Shown: positions 54,556-62,627 of the stretch, one piece after another
Numbering within the stretch: the first letter of the stretch is position 1
Layout of the letters: every line of letters starts with the position of its first letter
NCBI GenBank assembly: GCA_963811255.1
Contig: CAWEQI010000003.1
Span: 806,001-870,000, forward strand
Origin: Croceibacterium_B sp963811255
GTDB taxonomy: Bacteria > Pseudomonadota > Alphaproteobacteria > Sphingomonadales > Sphingomonadaceae
Length of the DNA: 64,000 nucleotides
Direction: 5' to 3'
Translations under genes and position numbers: made by a program
Notes under the pieces: generated by a model
Database searches by the model: none
What the model was told of the DNA's origin: nothing
Seen by the model: only the letters and a program-made list of their open reading frames with translations

Positions 54556-55460
54556 CGCCGGAGCGGCGTTTCGCGCGCGAGGTGGTTCCTGATCGCCGTC
54601 GCCGCCACGCCGGCCTGGCCCATCGCGTGGCTGATCTGGTCGAGGCCCTTGACCACGTCGCCTGCCGCGAACAGGCCGGACACGGCGGTTTCGAGGTGGT
54701 CGTCGACTTCAAGGCAGCCTTCGGCGTTGGCTTTGGCCCCGGCCGCCACCGCCAGTTCCGAGCGGATGTGCGATCCGAGGGCGGGATAGACGCTGTCGAA
54801 GACTACGCGTCCCTCGCCGGTCAAGAAGGCCAGTCGATCGTCCACGATCGCGAAGTCTTCGCACGGACCGGGGACGACCGCGACGCCCGCCTCGTCGAGA
54901 CGGCGGCGACATTCTGCATCGAGATCGTGCGCGCCGAGCGGCGAAACCAGGGTGACGTCGGCGGTGTAGCCGCGCAGGAACTCGGCCTCGTTCGTGCCGT
55001 GATGGCCGCTGCCGATCACGGCGACGCGCTTGTCGGTCACCTCGTAACCGTCGCACACCGGACAATAGCGCAGCAGGCCGCGGGCGAGCGCTTCGTCGTG
55101 CAGCGCATCGTCGATTTGCGGCGGCGGATGGTTCATCACGCCGGTGGCGATGAGGACGGTGCGCGCGCGGTAAGTGCCGCCGTCGGTGCCGACGGTGAAG
55201 CCGTCGTCGATGCGCGCGAGGTGCTCGACGCGCTTGTCCTCGCGGATCGCACCGAACTTGCGCGCTTGCTCGCGCATTCGCGCCAGCAGGTTCTCGCCGG
55301 AAATGCCATCGGGAAAGCCGGCCAGGTTGCGGGTGCAGTGAATCATCGCCGCGCGGCTGTCGCCGCTGTCGAACAAGCGGATCGCGAGGTGGTAGCGGGC
55401 GAGATAGATCGCCGCCGTGAGGCCCGCCGGTCCGGCGCCGATGATGATGCAATCGTCCAC
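54552..55460 (-). CDS. thioredoxin-reductase-like NAD(P)/FAD oxidoreductase
   Basis: A 302-residue two-domain flavoprotein. FAD motif GAGPAG at residues 8-13, redox pair C133 and C136 (CPVCDG, where classical thioredoxin reductase has CATCDG), NAD(P) motif VIGSGHHG and the C-terminal GLFAAGDVV. Many alphaproteobacteria have such proteins beside true TrxB; the physiological partner is unknown. A double hairpin lies just upstream, between it and the small membrane gene transcribed in the same direction. Confidence 0.87.
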   Translation of the reverse strand: MDDCIIIGAGPAGLTAAIYLARYHLAIRLFDSGDSRAAMIHCTRNLAGFPDGISGENLLARMREQARKFGAIREDKRVEHLARIDDGFTVGTDGGTYRARTVLIATGVMNHPPPQIDDALHDEALARGLLRYCPVCDGYEVTDKRVAVIGSGHHGTNEAEFLRGYTADVTLVSPLGAHDLDAECRRRLDEAGVAVVPGPCEDFAIVDDRLAFLTGEGRVVFDSVYPALGSHIRSELAVAAGAKANAEGCLEVDDHLETAVSGLFAAGDVVKGLDQISHAMGQAGVAATAIRNHLARETPLRR

Positions 55461-55478
55461 CGCTCGGAAACGATGGAG

Positions 55479-55528
55479 GGGCCGAAGCTATCCCCGAGGA
55501 CGGGGAGAGGGCGGGGAAGCTTCGGCCC
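55479..55528 (-). other. nested hairpin upstream of the TrxR-like gene
   Basis: Outer arms GGGCCGAAGCT and AGCTTCGGCCC (11 bp) enclose an inner TCCCCG-AGGA-CGGGGA hairpin. On the minus strand it lies 13 bases after the small membrane-protein stop and 18 bases before the flavoprotein ATG. It could stop, attenuate or stabilise that transcript. Confidence 0.6.
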
Positions 55529-55541
55529 TGGGCGGCCGGGC

Positions 55542-55889
55542 TCAGGCCAGCATCGCGGGGGCGACGATCGCCGAGCCGGCCAGCGTTGCCGCATGAAGGG
55601 GCGCACCGTGGGCAGCGCCGGCCGTGGCGAGCGTGGCGACGGTGGCCAGCAAGGCCGCGGTCGCGACGCAGGCCATCAGGCCGGCGAGGGCGGCGCGCGC
55701 CGTTGGGCTGGTCGGCGCATCCGCATCGACCGGTCGGGCTGCCGGGGCGGCATAAGGTCGGCCGATGATCTGGCGGCGCTGAAAGCGGCGCGCGAGGAGA
55801 TGGCCAAGGCGGAGCAGGCCGCGGTCGAGATCGGCGGAGAACTGCTCGTGGGCTTCGGTCCAGTAGAGAGACAAGTGGGCGTCGTTCAT
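55542..55889 (-). CDS. small protein with C-terminal membrane segments
   Basis: A 115-residue protein. The first half is polar and helical (MNDAHLSLYWTEAHEQFSAD, then RGLLRLGHLLARRFQRRQ), the second half Ala/Thr-rich and hydrophobic (about residues 65-115). I do not recognise it. It is divergent from the LysR-type gene with a palindromic site between them, so it is the likely regulatory target, with the flavoprotein behind it. Confidence 0.65.
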   Translation of the reverse strand: MNDAHLSLYWTEAHEQFSADLDRGLLRLGHLLARRFQRRQIIGRPYAAPAARPVDADAPTSPTARAALAGLMACVATAALLATVATLATAGAAHGAPLHAATLAGSAIVAPAMLA

Positions 55890-55965
55890 GGCGAGGGTCC
55901 TTTCGTCTGGTGAGCACCAAATGCCTCCTCAAGCGCCGCGATGCCAACAAAAGGCTTGGGGAGAA

Positions 55966-55984
55966 ATATAAACTGAGCTTATAT
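55966..55984. promoter_or_regulatory. palindromic LysR-type operator between divergent genes
   Basis: ATATAA-ACTGAGC-TTATAT is a perfect dyad with a seven-base centre that fits the T-N11-A rule of LysR-family binding sites. It ends 8 bases before the regulator ATG and stands out as AT-rich in a GC-rich background. It probably controls both the regulator and the divergent small membrane gene. Confidence 0.65.
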
Positions 55985-55991
55985 ATGGGAC

Positions 55992-56912
55992 ATGTCCCGC
56001 CTGCCTCCGCTTTCCGCCATTCGCGCCTTCGAGGCGGCCGGGCGGCACGAGAATTTCTCGCGCGCCGCCGAGGAGTTGGGAATGACCCAGGCGGCGGTCA
56101 GCTATCAGATCCGTCAGCTGGAGGACCGCGTCGGCAAGCCGCTGTTCGTGCGCGAAAAAGGCCGGGTGCGGCTGTCCGACAACGGGCGCCGACTGCTGCC
56201 GGCGGTGAGCAGCGGTTTCGCCGGCATGGCCGAGGCTTTCGACAGCTTGCGCGAGGAAGACGAGGACGTGCTCTCGGTCAACGCCTCGGTGTCGATCGGC
56301 GCGACTTGGCTGAGCGAGCGGATCGGGCGTTTCCAGCTGCGCCATCCCGACTTGGCGGTGAAGATCGCGCTGGATAACGAACTCGTCGATTTCGCCGGCG
56401 GCGGGATTGACGCGACTATTCGCGCGGGCTTCGGCCAGTGGGATGGGCTGCGCGCCGATTTTCTCTTCCGCCAGCACTTTTCGCCGATTTGCGCACCCGA
56501 GTTCCTCGCGGCGAACGCCATCCGCACGCCGGAAGATCTACTGCAGGTCGAGCGACTGGCACCGAACGACACCCTCTGGAGCAGCTGGTTCGCTGCTGCC
56601 GGAATCGGTACGCCGCCGGAGCCGCGCCGAGGCGTGGTGCTCGACAGTCAGCTGCAGGAAGCAAATGCCATGCGCGGCGGCTTCGGCATCGCGATGATGA
56701 GCCCGCTGTTCTGGAAGGCCGATCTGGACAGCGATCGCCTGGTGCAGCCGTTTCCGACCCTGTACGTCACGCGACAGTCGCAGTGGCTGGTCCATCCGGC
56801 GAGCCGCGTCGGCGTGCGCAAGATCGAGCGGTTTCGCGAATGGCTGCATGCCGAGCTTGCGGCCGATCGCGATTTCCTGCCACCGGAGGTGTGGGAGAAG
56901 CCGCCGCAATGA
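55992..56912 (+). CDS. LysR family transcriptional regulator (GcvA-like)
   Basis: A 306-residue regulator with the N-terminal winged helix-turn-helix (LSAIRAFEAAGRHENFSRAAEELGMTQAAVSYQIRQLE) and a C-terminal periplasmic-binding-like effector domain containing FAGGGIDATIRAG and MRGGFGIAMMSPLF. The start MSRLPPLSAIRAFEAAGRHENF is close to GcvA, but the genes around it are not glycine-cleavage genes. The stop overlaps the trmD ATG (ATGA), so a regulator gene is coupled to a tRNA methyltransferase gene. Confidence 0.92.
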   Translation: MSRLPPLSAIRAFEAAGRHENFSRAAEELGMTQAAVSYQIRQLEDRVGKPLFVREKGRVRLSDNGRRLLPAVSSGFAGMAEAFDSLREEDEDVLSVNASVSIGATWLSERIGRFQLRHPDLAVKIALDNELVDFAGGGIDATIRAGFGQWDGLRADFLFRQHFSPICAPEFLAANAIRTPEDLLQVERLAPNDTLWSSWFAAAGIGTPPEPRRGVVLDSQLQEANAMRGGFGIAMMSPLFWKADLDSDRLVQPFPTLYVTRQSQWLVHPASRVGVRKIERFREWLHAELAADRDFLPPEVWEKPPQ

Positions 56913-57640
56913 CCTTCGCCGCCACCATCCTGACCCTCTATCCCGAGATGTTTCCCGGGCCGCTCGGCATGTCCCTTGCCGGGCGCGCGCTGGCCGACGG
57001 CGTTTGGTCGCTTGAGACGATGCAGATTCGCGACTTCGCGGCCGACAAGCACCACACCGTCGACGACAGGCCGGCCGGGGGCGGGGCGGGTATGGTGATG
57101 AAGGTCGACGTGCTGGCGGCGGCCGTCGATCATGCTGTGGTGGCGCATCCCGAGTGCCCGGTGCTGGCGATGACGCCGCGCGGCAAACCGATCACGCAGG
57201 CGCGGATTCGCGAGTTGGCGGCGGGGCCGGGCATGACGCTGCTGTGCGGCCGGTTCGAGGGGTTTGACGAGCGGATTTTCGAAACCCGACCAGTGGAGGA
57301 AGCCAGTCTCGGCGACATCGTTCTGTCGGGCGGCGAGCCAGCCGCGCTAGCCATCCTCGACGCTTGCATTCGCCTGCTTCCCGGCGTAATGGGCGCGCCT
57401 TCAAGCGGGGCCGAGGAATCCTTCGAGGAAGGGCTGCTCGAGTATCCGCACTATACCCGACCTGTCGAATGGGAAGGGCGCACGATCCCTGAAGTGCTGC
57501 GATCGGGGGATCATGCGAAGATCGCGGCATGGCGCAAGGCCATGAGCGAATCTGATACACGGTCACGCAGGCCGGACCTTTGGGAGCGCCACAGGGGCGT
57601 TCGGGGCCGGTCTGCCTCTGATGCGCGGCACGAGGATTGA
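56909..57640 (+). CDS. trmD: tRNA (guanine-N1-)-methyltransferase
   Basis: Makes m1G37 in tRNAs, which prevents frameshifting. The trefoil-knot SAM site is clear: RDFAADKHHTVDDRPAGGGAGMV, then LCGRFEGFDERI and LGDIVLSGGEPAALAILDACIRLLPG. YPHYTRPVEWEG follows. Length is 243 residues, with a polar tail. It starts in an ATGA overlap with the LysR gene, not with rimM as usual; rplS follows after 11 bases. Confidence 0.97.
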   Translation: MTFAATILTLYPEMFPGPLGMSLAGRALADGVWSLETMQIRDFAADKHHTVDDRPAGGGAGMVMKVDVLAAAVDHAVVAHPECPVLAMTPRGKPITQARIRELAAGPGMTLLCGRFEGFDERIFETRPVEEASLGDIVLSGGEPAALAILDACIRLLPGVMGAPSSGAEESFEEGLLEYPHYTRPVEWEGRTIPEVLRSGDHAKIAAWRKAMSESDTRSRRPDLWERHRGVRGRSASDARHED

Positions 57641-57651
57641 AGGAGCCCGCC

Positions 57652-58029
57652 ATGGGTCTGATCCAGGAACTCGAGGCCGAGGCCGTCGGAGCGCTTTCGC
57701 AGGGGAAGGAGATCCCCGATTTCCGCGCCGGCGACACATTACGCGTCGGCGTCCGCGTCGTCGAGGGCGAGCGCACTCGTGTGCAGAACTTCGAAGGCGT
57801 GTGCATCGCCCGCTCGAACCGCGGGCTGAACAGCAATTTCACGGTCCGCAAGATGAGCTTCGGCGAAGGCGTCGAGCGCGTCTTTCCGCTTTATTCGCCC
57901 AACGTCGAGAGCATCACCGTGGTGCGCAAGGGCGTGGTGCGGCGGGCGAAACTCTATTATCTACGCGGCCGCACCGGCAAGCGCGCTCGCATCGCCGAGC
58001 GGCGCGAGGTGCAAGGCAAGGAAAGTTAA
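57652..58029 (+). CDS. rplS: 50S ribosomal protein L19
   Basis: Ribosomal protein bL19 at the interface of the subunits. The 125 residues contain the family pieces IPDFRAGDTLRVGVRVVEGERTRVQNFEGVCIARSNRG and SFGEGVERVFPLYSPNVESI, then KLYYLRGRTGKRARI. AAGGAG lies before the ATG at 57652. It closes the ribosomal operon, as the terminator behind it shows. Confidence 0.98.
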   Translation: MGLIQELEAEAVGALSQGKEIPDFRAGDTLRVGVRVVEGERTRVQNFEGVCIARSNRGLNSNFTVRKMSFGEGVERVFPLYSPNVESITVVRKGVVRRAKLYYLRGRTGKRARIAERREVQGKES

Positions 58030-58066
58030 GAGCTTTCCTTAAAGCAGTTTCGTGCGTAACGAATGA

Positions 58067-58091
58067 GGGCGTCCCATCGGGGCGCCCTTTT
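58067..58091 (+). terminator. intrinsic terminator after rplS
   Basis: GGGCGTCCC and GGGGCGCCC form a nine-pair stem (one G-T) around ATC, immediately followed by TTTT. It lies 37 bases after the rplS stop. Confidence 0.85.
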
Positions 58092-58109
58092 CGCTTGCAG
58101 GGTCGCGCC

Positions 58110-60368
58110 TTGATCAGTCTGTTGCCGTTCCGTGCCCTGGTCGGGGCGCTTGCCTTGCTGGCGCTGCCCACTATCGCCGCAGCCGAGGAGGACGCCGCCG
58201 ACGTGCCCGAGCCAGCCGCCCATCACCTGACGATCAAGCGGGTATTCGCCAGCCCTTCGCTCGACGGACCCGCTCCGCGCCTGCCCAAGCTGTCGCCCAA
58301 CGGGCGCTATCTTGCAGTGCTGCGCAACCGCGAGAGCGACCGCGAGCGCTACGACCTTTGGGCCTACGATCGGCAGGACGGCCGGTGGAAGATGCTGGTC
58401 GATTCGGAAAAGCTCGGCAGCGGCCTCCAGCTCAGCGAAGCCGAGAAGATGCAGCGCGAGCGCAAGCGGATCGGCGGGCTCAAGGGCATCGTCGCCTATG
58501 ATTGGTCGGCCGACGGCAAAGCGATCCTCGTGCCGCTCGACAATGATCTCTACCTCGCCGGACTCGACGGTTCGGTGAAGCGGCTCACCGACAGCCCCGC
58601 AGGGCAGCTTAATCCGGTGCTGAGTAAGACCGGCAAGTATCTCTCGTTCGTGCGCGACCGGCGGCTATGGACCGGACCGGTGGGCGGCAAGGCGGAGCCG
58701 GTCACACCGAAGGAGTCCTCAGAGACCATCCATTGGGGCGAGGCGGAGTTCGTCGCCCAGGAGGAGATGGACCGCTACACCGGCTACTGGTGGTCGCCGA
58801 CGGATACGCGGATCGCGGTCGAGCGGTTCGACGAGGCCCCGGTTCAGGTGGTCACCCGCACGGCGATCGGCGCGAGCGACACCAAGACTTTCGAGCAGCG
58901 ATATCCGGCGGCGGGAACGCCGAACGTCGCCGTGTCCCTGTGGGTGATCGATCCCGACGGCGGCCATAAGGTGCAAGTCGATCTCGGGGCCGACCGCGAC
59001 GTCTATCTGACGCGGGTGGACTGGGCCCCCGACGGGCAGACGCTCTACGTCCAGCGCGAGAACCGCGCGCAAAGCGAGCTCGATATGCTCGCGATCGATC
59101 CGGCGACCGGCCAGAGCCGCCTGCTGTTCGCCGAGACCGCGGCGCCGCGCCATTGGATTAACCTCACCGACAATTACAGATTCCTCAAGGACGGCAGCTT
59201 GATTTGGTGGTCGGAGCGCGACGGTTACGGCCATCTCTATCGCTACGCCGGCGGGACGTGGCAGCAACTGACCCAAGGGCCCTGGGTGGTCTCGAAGCTC
59301 GACGGCGTCGATCAGGAGCATCATCGGCTGTTCTTCACCGCCAACAAGGACGACCTGTTGGCGCCCCAGGTCTATGAGCTCGATTATCTCCACCCCGGAA
59401 AGCCGAAGCGGCTGACCGATGTCGGTTTCGTCAACTCGGCCACCATGGACAAGCACGGCACGACGCTGCTGGTCCACCGTTCGTCGCCGAGCCAGCCGCC
59501 GCAAGTCTATCTCGCCGACGACACCGGCAAGCGGCTCGCCTGGGTCGAGGAGAACAAGCTTAAGGCAAGCCATCCGTACTATCCGTATCTCGCCAGCCAT
59601 CGGCTGCCGACCTTCGGCACCATAAAGGGCCCGGACGACACCACGCTGTACTGGAAGATGATCACTCCGCCGCTCGAGCCGGGGAAGCGCTATCCGGTGT
59701 TCTTCTCGCACTACGGCGGCCCGCATTCGCAAACCGTGACCAGGGCCTGGGGCGGGGCGCTGCAGCAGGCGATCGTCGACCAGGGTTTCATCTGGTTCGA
59801 GCTCGACAACCGCGGCAGCTCAAATCGCGGAGTCGATTTCGAGAAGGCGATCTATCACGCCATGGGCGGCCCCGAAGTGGCCGACCAGAAGGCGGGGGCG
59901 GAGTTCCTGAAGACGCTGCCCTACGTCGATCCGCACAAGATCGCGATCTTCGGCTGGTCCTATGGCGGCTACATGACGCTGAAGATGCTCGAGGCCGATC
60001 CGGGGCTTTACGCCGCGGGCCTTGCGGTGGCGCCGGTGAGCCGATGGCAGCTGTACGACACGTTCTACACCGAACGGTACATGGGTAGGCCGCAGACTGA
60101 CGTGGCGGGATATGACAAATCGTCGACTTTGCCCGATGCCGGCAAGATCGCCGATCCAATGCTGCTGATCCACGGCATGTCCGACGACAACGTGGTGTTC
60201 ACCAACAGCACGGAGATCGTCGCCAGGCTGCAGCACGACGAGGTGCCGTTCGAGATGATGCTCTATCCCGGCGCGACGCACTCGATCTCGGGCCCGCAAT
60301 TGCGCACGCACTTGTACGATACGATCTTCGCGTTCCTGGCTCGGCACGGCGTGACGGCGCCGAAGTGA
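58110..60368 (+). CDS. dipeptidyl peptidase IV family protein (S9B)
   Basis: Secreted prolyl peptidase that removes X-Pro dipeptides. A signal peptide (LPFRALVGALALLALPTIAAAEE) precedes a beta-propeller (about residues 40-520) and an alpha/beta-hydrolase domain with Ser617 (GWSYGG), Asp692 (SDDNV) and His724 (THS). GEAEFVAQEEMDRYTGYWW holds the N-terminal-binding glutamates of DPP IV. I chose the TTG at 58110, 22 bases after the rplS terminator, giving 752 residues; a TTG at 58122 is also possible. Confidence 0.9.
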   Translation: MISLLPFRALVGALALLALPTIAAAEEDAADVPEPAAHHLTIKRVFASPSLDGPAPRLPKLSPNGRYLAVLRNRESDRERYDLWAYDRQDGRWKMLVDSEKLGSGLQLSEAEKMQRERKRIGGLKGIVAYDWSADGKAILVPLDNDLYLAGLDGSVKRLTDSPAGQLNPVLSKTGKYLSFVRDRRLWTGPVGGKAEPVTPKESSETIHWGEAEFVAQEEMDRYTGYWWSPTDTRIAVERFDEAPVQVVTRTAIGASDTKTFEQRYPAAGTPNVAVSLWVIDPDGGHKVQVDLGADRDVYLTRVDWAPDGQTLYVQRENRAQSELDMLAIDPATGQSRLLFAETAAPRHWINLTDNYRFLKDGSLIWWSERDGYGHLYRYAGGTWQQLTQGPWVVSKLDGVDQEHHRLFFTANKDDLLAPQVYELDYLHPGKPKRLTDVGFVNSATMDKHGTTLLVHRSSPSQPPQVYLADDTGKRLAWVEENKLKASHPYYPYLASHRLPTFGTIKGPDDTTLYWKMITPPLEPGKRYPVFFSHYGGPHSQTVTRAWGGALQQAIVDQGFIWFELDNRGSSNRGVDFEKAIYHAMGGPEVADQKAGAEFLKTLPYVDPHKIAIFGWSYGGYMTLKMLEADPGLYAAGLAVAPVSRWQLYDTFYTERYMGRPQTDVAGYDKSSTLPDAGKIADPMLLIHGMSDDNVVFTNSTEIVARLQHDEVPFEMMLYPGATHSISGPQLRTHLYDTIFAFLARHGVTAPK

Positions 60369-60386
60369 GGCGCTAGCACCGCCCAC

Positions 60387-61562
60387 ATGGGCAAAGACAG
60401 GCTCGGCCTCGGCGCGGCTTGGGCGATGGCCGTGGGCGGGATGATCGGCGGCGGCATCTTCGCCACGCTCGGCGTCGTGATATCGCTGGCCGGCAGTTGG
60501 GCCTGGGCGAGCTTCCTGATCGGCGGGCTGATCGCACTGACGACCGGGCTCAGCTACGCCCGGCTGACGGTACACTTCGACCGTGAAGGCGGCACATACA
60601 GCTACTTGCGCGCCACCGGCCATGGCCGACTGGCACCGGTCGTCGCCTGGCTGCTGCTCGCCGGCTACACGCTGACCCTGTCGGTCTACGCCTTCACCTT
60701 CGGCGCTTATCTCGCCAACGCGCTGGGCATCGCCTGGCTCGGGCCGGTGGCGGCGGTTACGGCGATTGCCGTGCTCGCCAGGGTCAATCTGATGGGTGTG
60801 GGCGAAGCGGCCGGGGTCGAGATCTTTGCCGTATGGGTGAAGCTCGCGGTACTGGTCGCGCTCGCCGGCTTCGGGTTGTGGCGCTGGGCGCCGCATAACC
60901 TGTCGCTGCCGGGCGGTCGCGCGGTCGGCTGGAGCGGCGCGCTGATCGGCGCGGCGGCGGTATTCATGTCGTACGAGGGTTTCGAACTGCTCGCCTTCGA
61001 TTATGGCGACATGGAAAATCGTCAGCGAACTATCACGAAGGCGATGCCGCGGGCGATCGTGGCGACGACCCTGGTTTACATCGCCGTGGCCATCGGCACC
61101 GCCATGCTGGTCGGCGCACAGGAGGTGGTAACGAAGAAGGAAGTGGCCCTGGCAGCGGCCGGAAAGGTCGCGCTCGGCGAGGTCGGACTCATCGCCGTGA
61201 CCATCGCTGCCACCCTCTCCACCGCTTCGGCGATCAATGCCACGTTGTTCGCGTCGTCTCGCCTGTCGCGCGACGTGGCGAAGAACCACGACCTTCCCGG
61301 CTGGTTCGCGCGCGAGGACAAGGATGGGGTGCCGTGGCTCGCCGTGTTGCTGATCGGCGGCGCGGCGGCACTGCTTGCGGTGATCGGCGGGCTGCAGACG
61401 CTGGTGCAGGATGCCAGCTTCGTGTTCCTCGGCGTGTTCGCGCTGGTCAACTGGCTGGCCGCGCGGCTGGTGCCGCATGGCCGCTGGCAGGCGCTGCTGG
61501 GCATGGCCGGGGCGATCCTCGCCGCATTAACCCTTGCGTTGCACCTCTCGGGCCTTATCTGA
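60387..61562 (+). CDS. APC family amino-acid permease
   Basis: A 391-residue transporter with about 11-12 helices. The first helix carries the family substrate motif GGMIGGGIFATLGVV, and YEGFELLAFDYGDMENRQRTITKAMPRAI is the conserved segment around helix six. It is slightly short for the family. Being 18 bases after the peptidase gene, it could import peptide breakdown products, but the substrate is not predictable from sequence. The ATG at 60387 starts MGKDRLGLGAAW. Confidence 0.88.
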   Translation: MGKDRLGLGAAWAMAVGGMIGGGIFATLGVVISLAGSWAWASFLIGGLIALTTGLSYARLTVHFDREGGTYSYLRATGHGRLAPVVAWLLLAGYTLTLSVYAFTFGAYLANALGIAWLGPVAAVTAIAVLARVNLMGVGEAAGVEIFAVWVKLAVLVALAGFGLWRWAPHNLSLPGGRAVGWSGALIGAAAVFMSYEGFELLAFDYGDMENRQRTITKAMPRAIVATTLVYIAVAIGTAMLVGAQEVVTKKEVALAAAGKVALGEVGLIAVTIAATLSTASAINATLFASSRLSRDVAKNHDLPGWFAREDKDGVPWLAVLLIGGAAALLAVIGGLQTLVQDASFVFLGVFALVNWLAARLVPHGRWQALLGMAGAILAALTLALHLSGLI

Positions 61563-61594
61563 CGCCCTCCCGCGAAAGGAGTATGTGGACGGAT

Positions 61595-62620
61595 ATGGGT
61601 TACCGGGTGGCAGTTGTCGGAGCGACGGGGAACGTCGGGCGCGAGATGCTCGCGACGCTCGCCGAGCGCGAATTCCCGCTGGACGAAGTGGCGGCAGTCG
61701 CATCCCCCCGCTCGACCGGCACTGAGATCGAGTTCGGCGACAGCGGCAAGTTACTTAAGTGCAAGAACATCGAGCATTTCGATTTCGCCGGCTACGACAT
61801 CGCGCTGTTCTCGGCCGGCTCGGGTCCGGCGAAGGATTACGCGCCCAAGGCCGCCGCGGCCGGGTGCGTGGTGATCGACAACTCGTCGTTCTACCGCATG
61901 GACCCCGACGTGCCGCTGATCGTGCCCGAGGTGAATCCGGACGCGATCGACGGCTATGCCAACAAGAACATCATCGCCAACCCCAACTGCTCGACCGCGC
62001 AGATGGTGGTGGCGCTGAAACCGCTGCACGACGCGGCGACGATCAAGCGGGTGGTGGTGAGCACCTACCAGTCCGTATCGGGCGCCGGGAAAGCCGGGAT
62101 GGACGAGCTGTGGGAGGAAACCCGGGCGATTTTCGTCAACGATCCGGTCGAGCCGAAGAAGTTCACCAAGCAGATCGCCTTCAACGTCATCCCGCACATC
62201 GACGTATTCATGGACGACGGCTCGACCAAGGAAGAGTGGAAGATGGTGGTCGAGACCAAGAAGATCGTCGACCCCAAGATCAAGGTCACCGCCACCTGCG
62301 TGCGGGTGCCGGTGTTCGTCGGCCACGCCGAGGCGATCAACCTCGAATTCGAGAAGGACATTTCGGCCAAGCAAGCGATGAACATCCTACGCGAGGCGCC
62401 CGGGGTGATGCTGGTCGACAAGCGCGAGGACGGCGGATACGTCACCCCGATCGAGTGCGTCGGCGACGGCGCCACGTTCGTCAGCCGCGTGCGCGAGGAC
62501 CCGACGATCGAGAACGGGCTGACGCTGTGGTGCGTTTCCGACAACCTGCGCAAGGGCGCCGCGCTCAACGCGGTGCAGATTGCCGAGTTGCTCGGCCGGC
62601 GGCACCTGAAGAAGGGGTGA
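61595..62620 (+). CDS. asd: aspartate-semialdehyde dehydrogenase
   Basis: Reduces aspartyl phosphate to the semialdehyde for lysine, threonine and methionine synthesis. NADP site GATGNVG (residues 9-15), catalytic C132 in NPNCSTAQ, and the substrate loop QSVSGAGKAGMDEL and later FVGHAEAINLEF. 341 residues match the family. Two ATGs compete: 61595 (MGYRVAVVG, preferred by similarity) and 61583 (MWTDMGYRV), with AGGAG at 61577-61581 between good spacings for neither. Confidence 0.97.
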   Translation: MGYRVAVVGATGNVGREMLATLAEREFPLDEVAAVASPRSTGTEIEFGDSGKLLKCKNIEHFDFAGYDIALFSAGSGPAKDYAPKAAAAGCVVIDNSSFYRMDPDVPLIVPEVNPDAIDGYANKNIIANPNCSTAQMVVALKPLHDAATIKRVVVSTYQSVSGAGKAGMDELWEETRAIFVNDPVEPKKFTKQIAFNVIPHIDVFMDDGSTKEEWKMVVETKKIVDPKIKVTATCVRVPVFVGHAEAINLEFEKDISAKQAMNILREAPGVMLVDKREDGGYVTPIECVGDGATFVSRVREDPTIENGLTLWCVSDNLRKGAALNAVQIAELLGRRHLKKG

Positions 62621-62627
62621 TCGCCCG

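Noticed and set aside
55992..56912. Assigning the LysR-type gene as gcvA
   Set aside because: The N terminus is GcvA-like but the neighbours are not glycine-cleavage genes, so the symbol is not justified.
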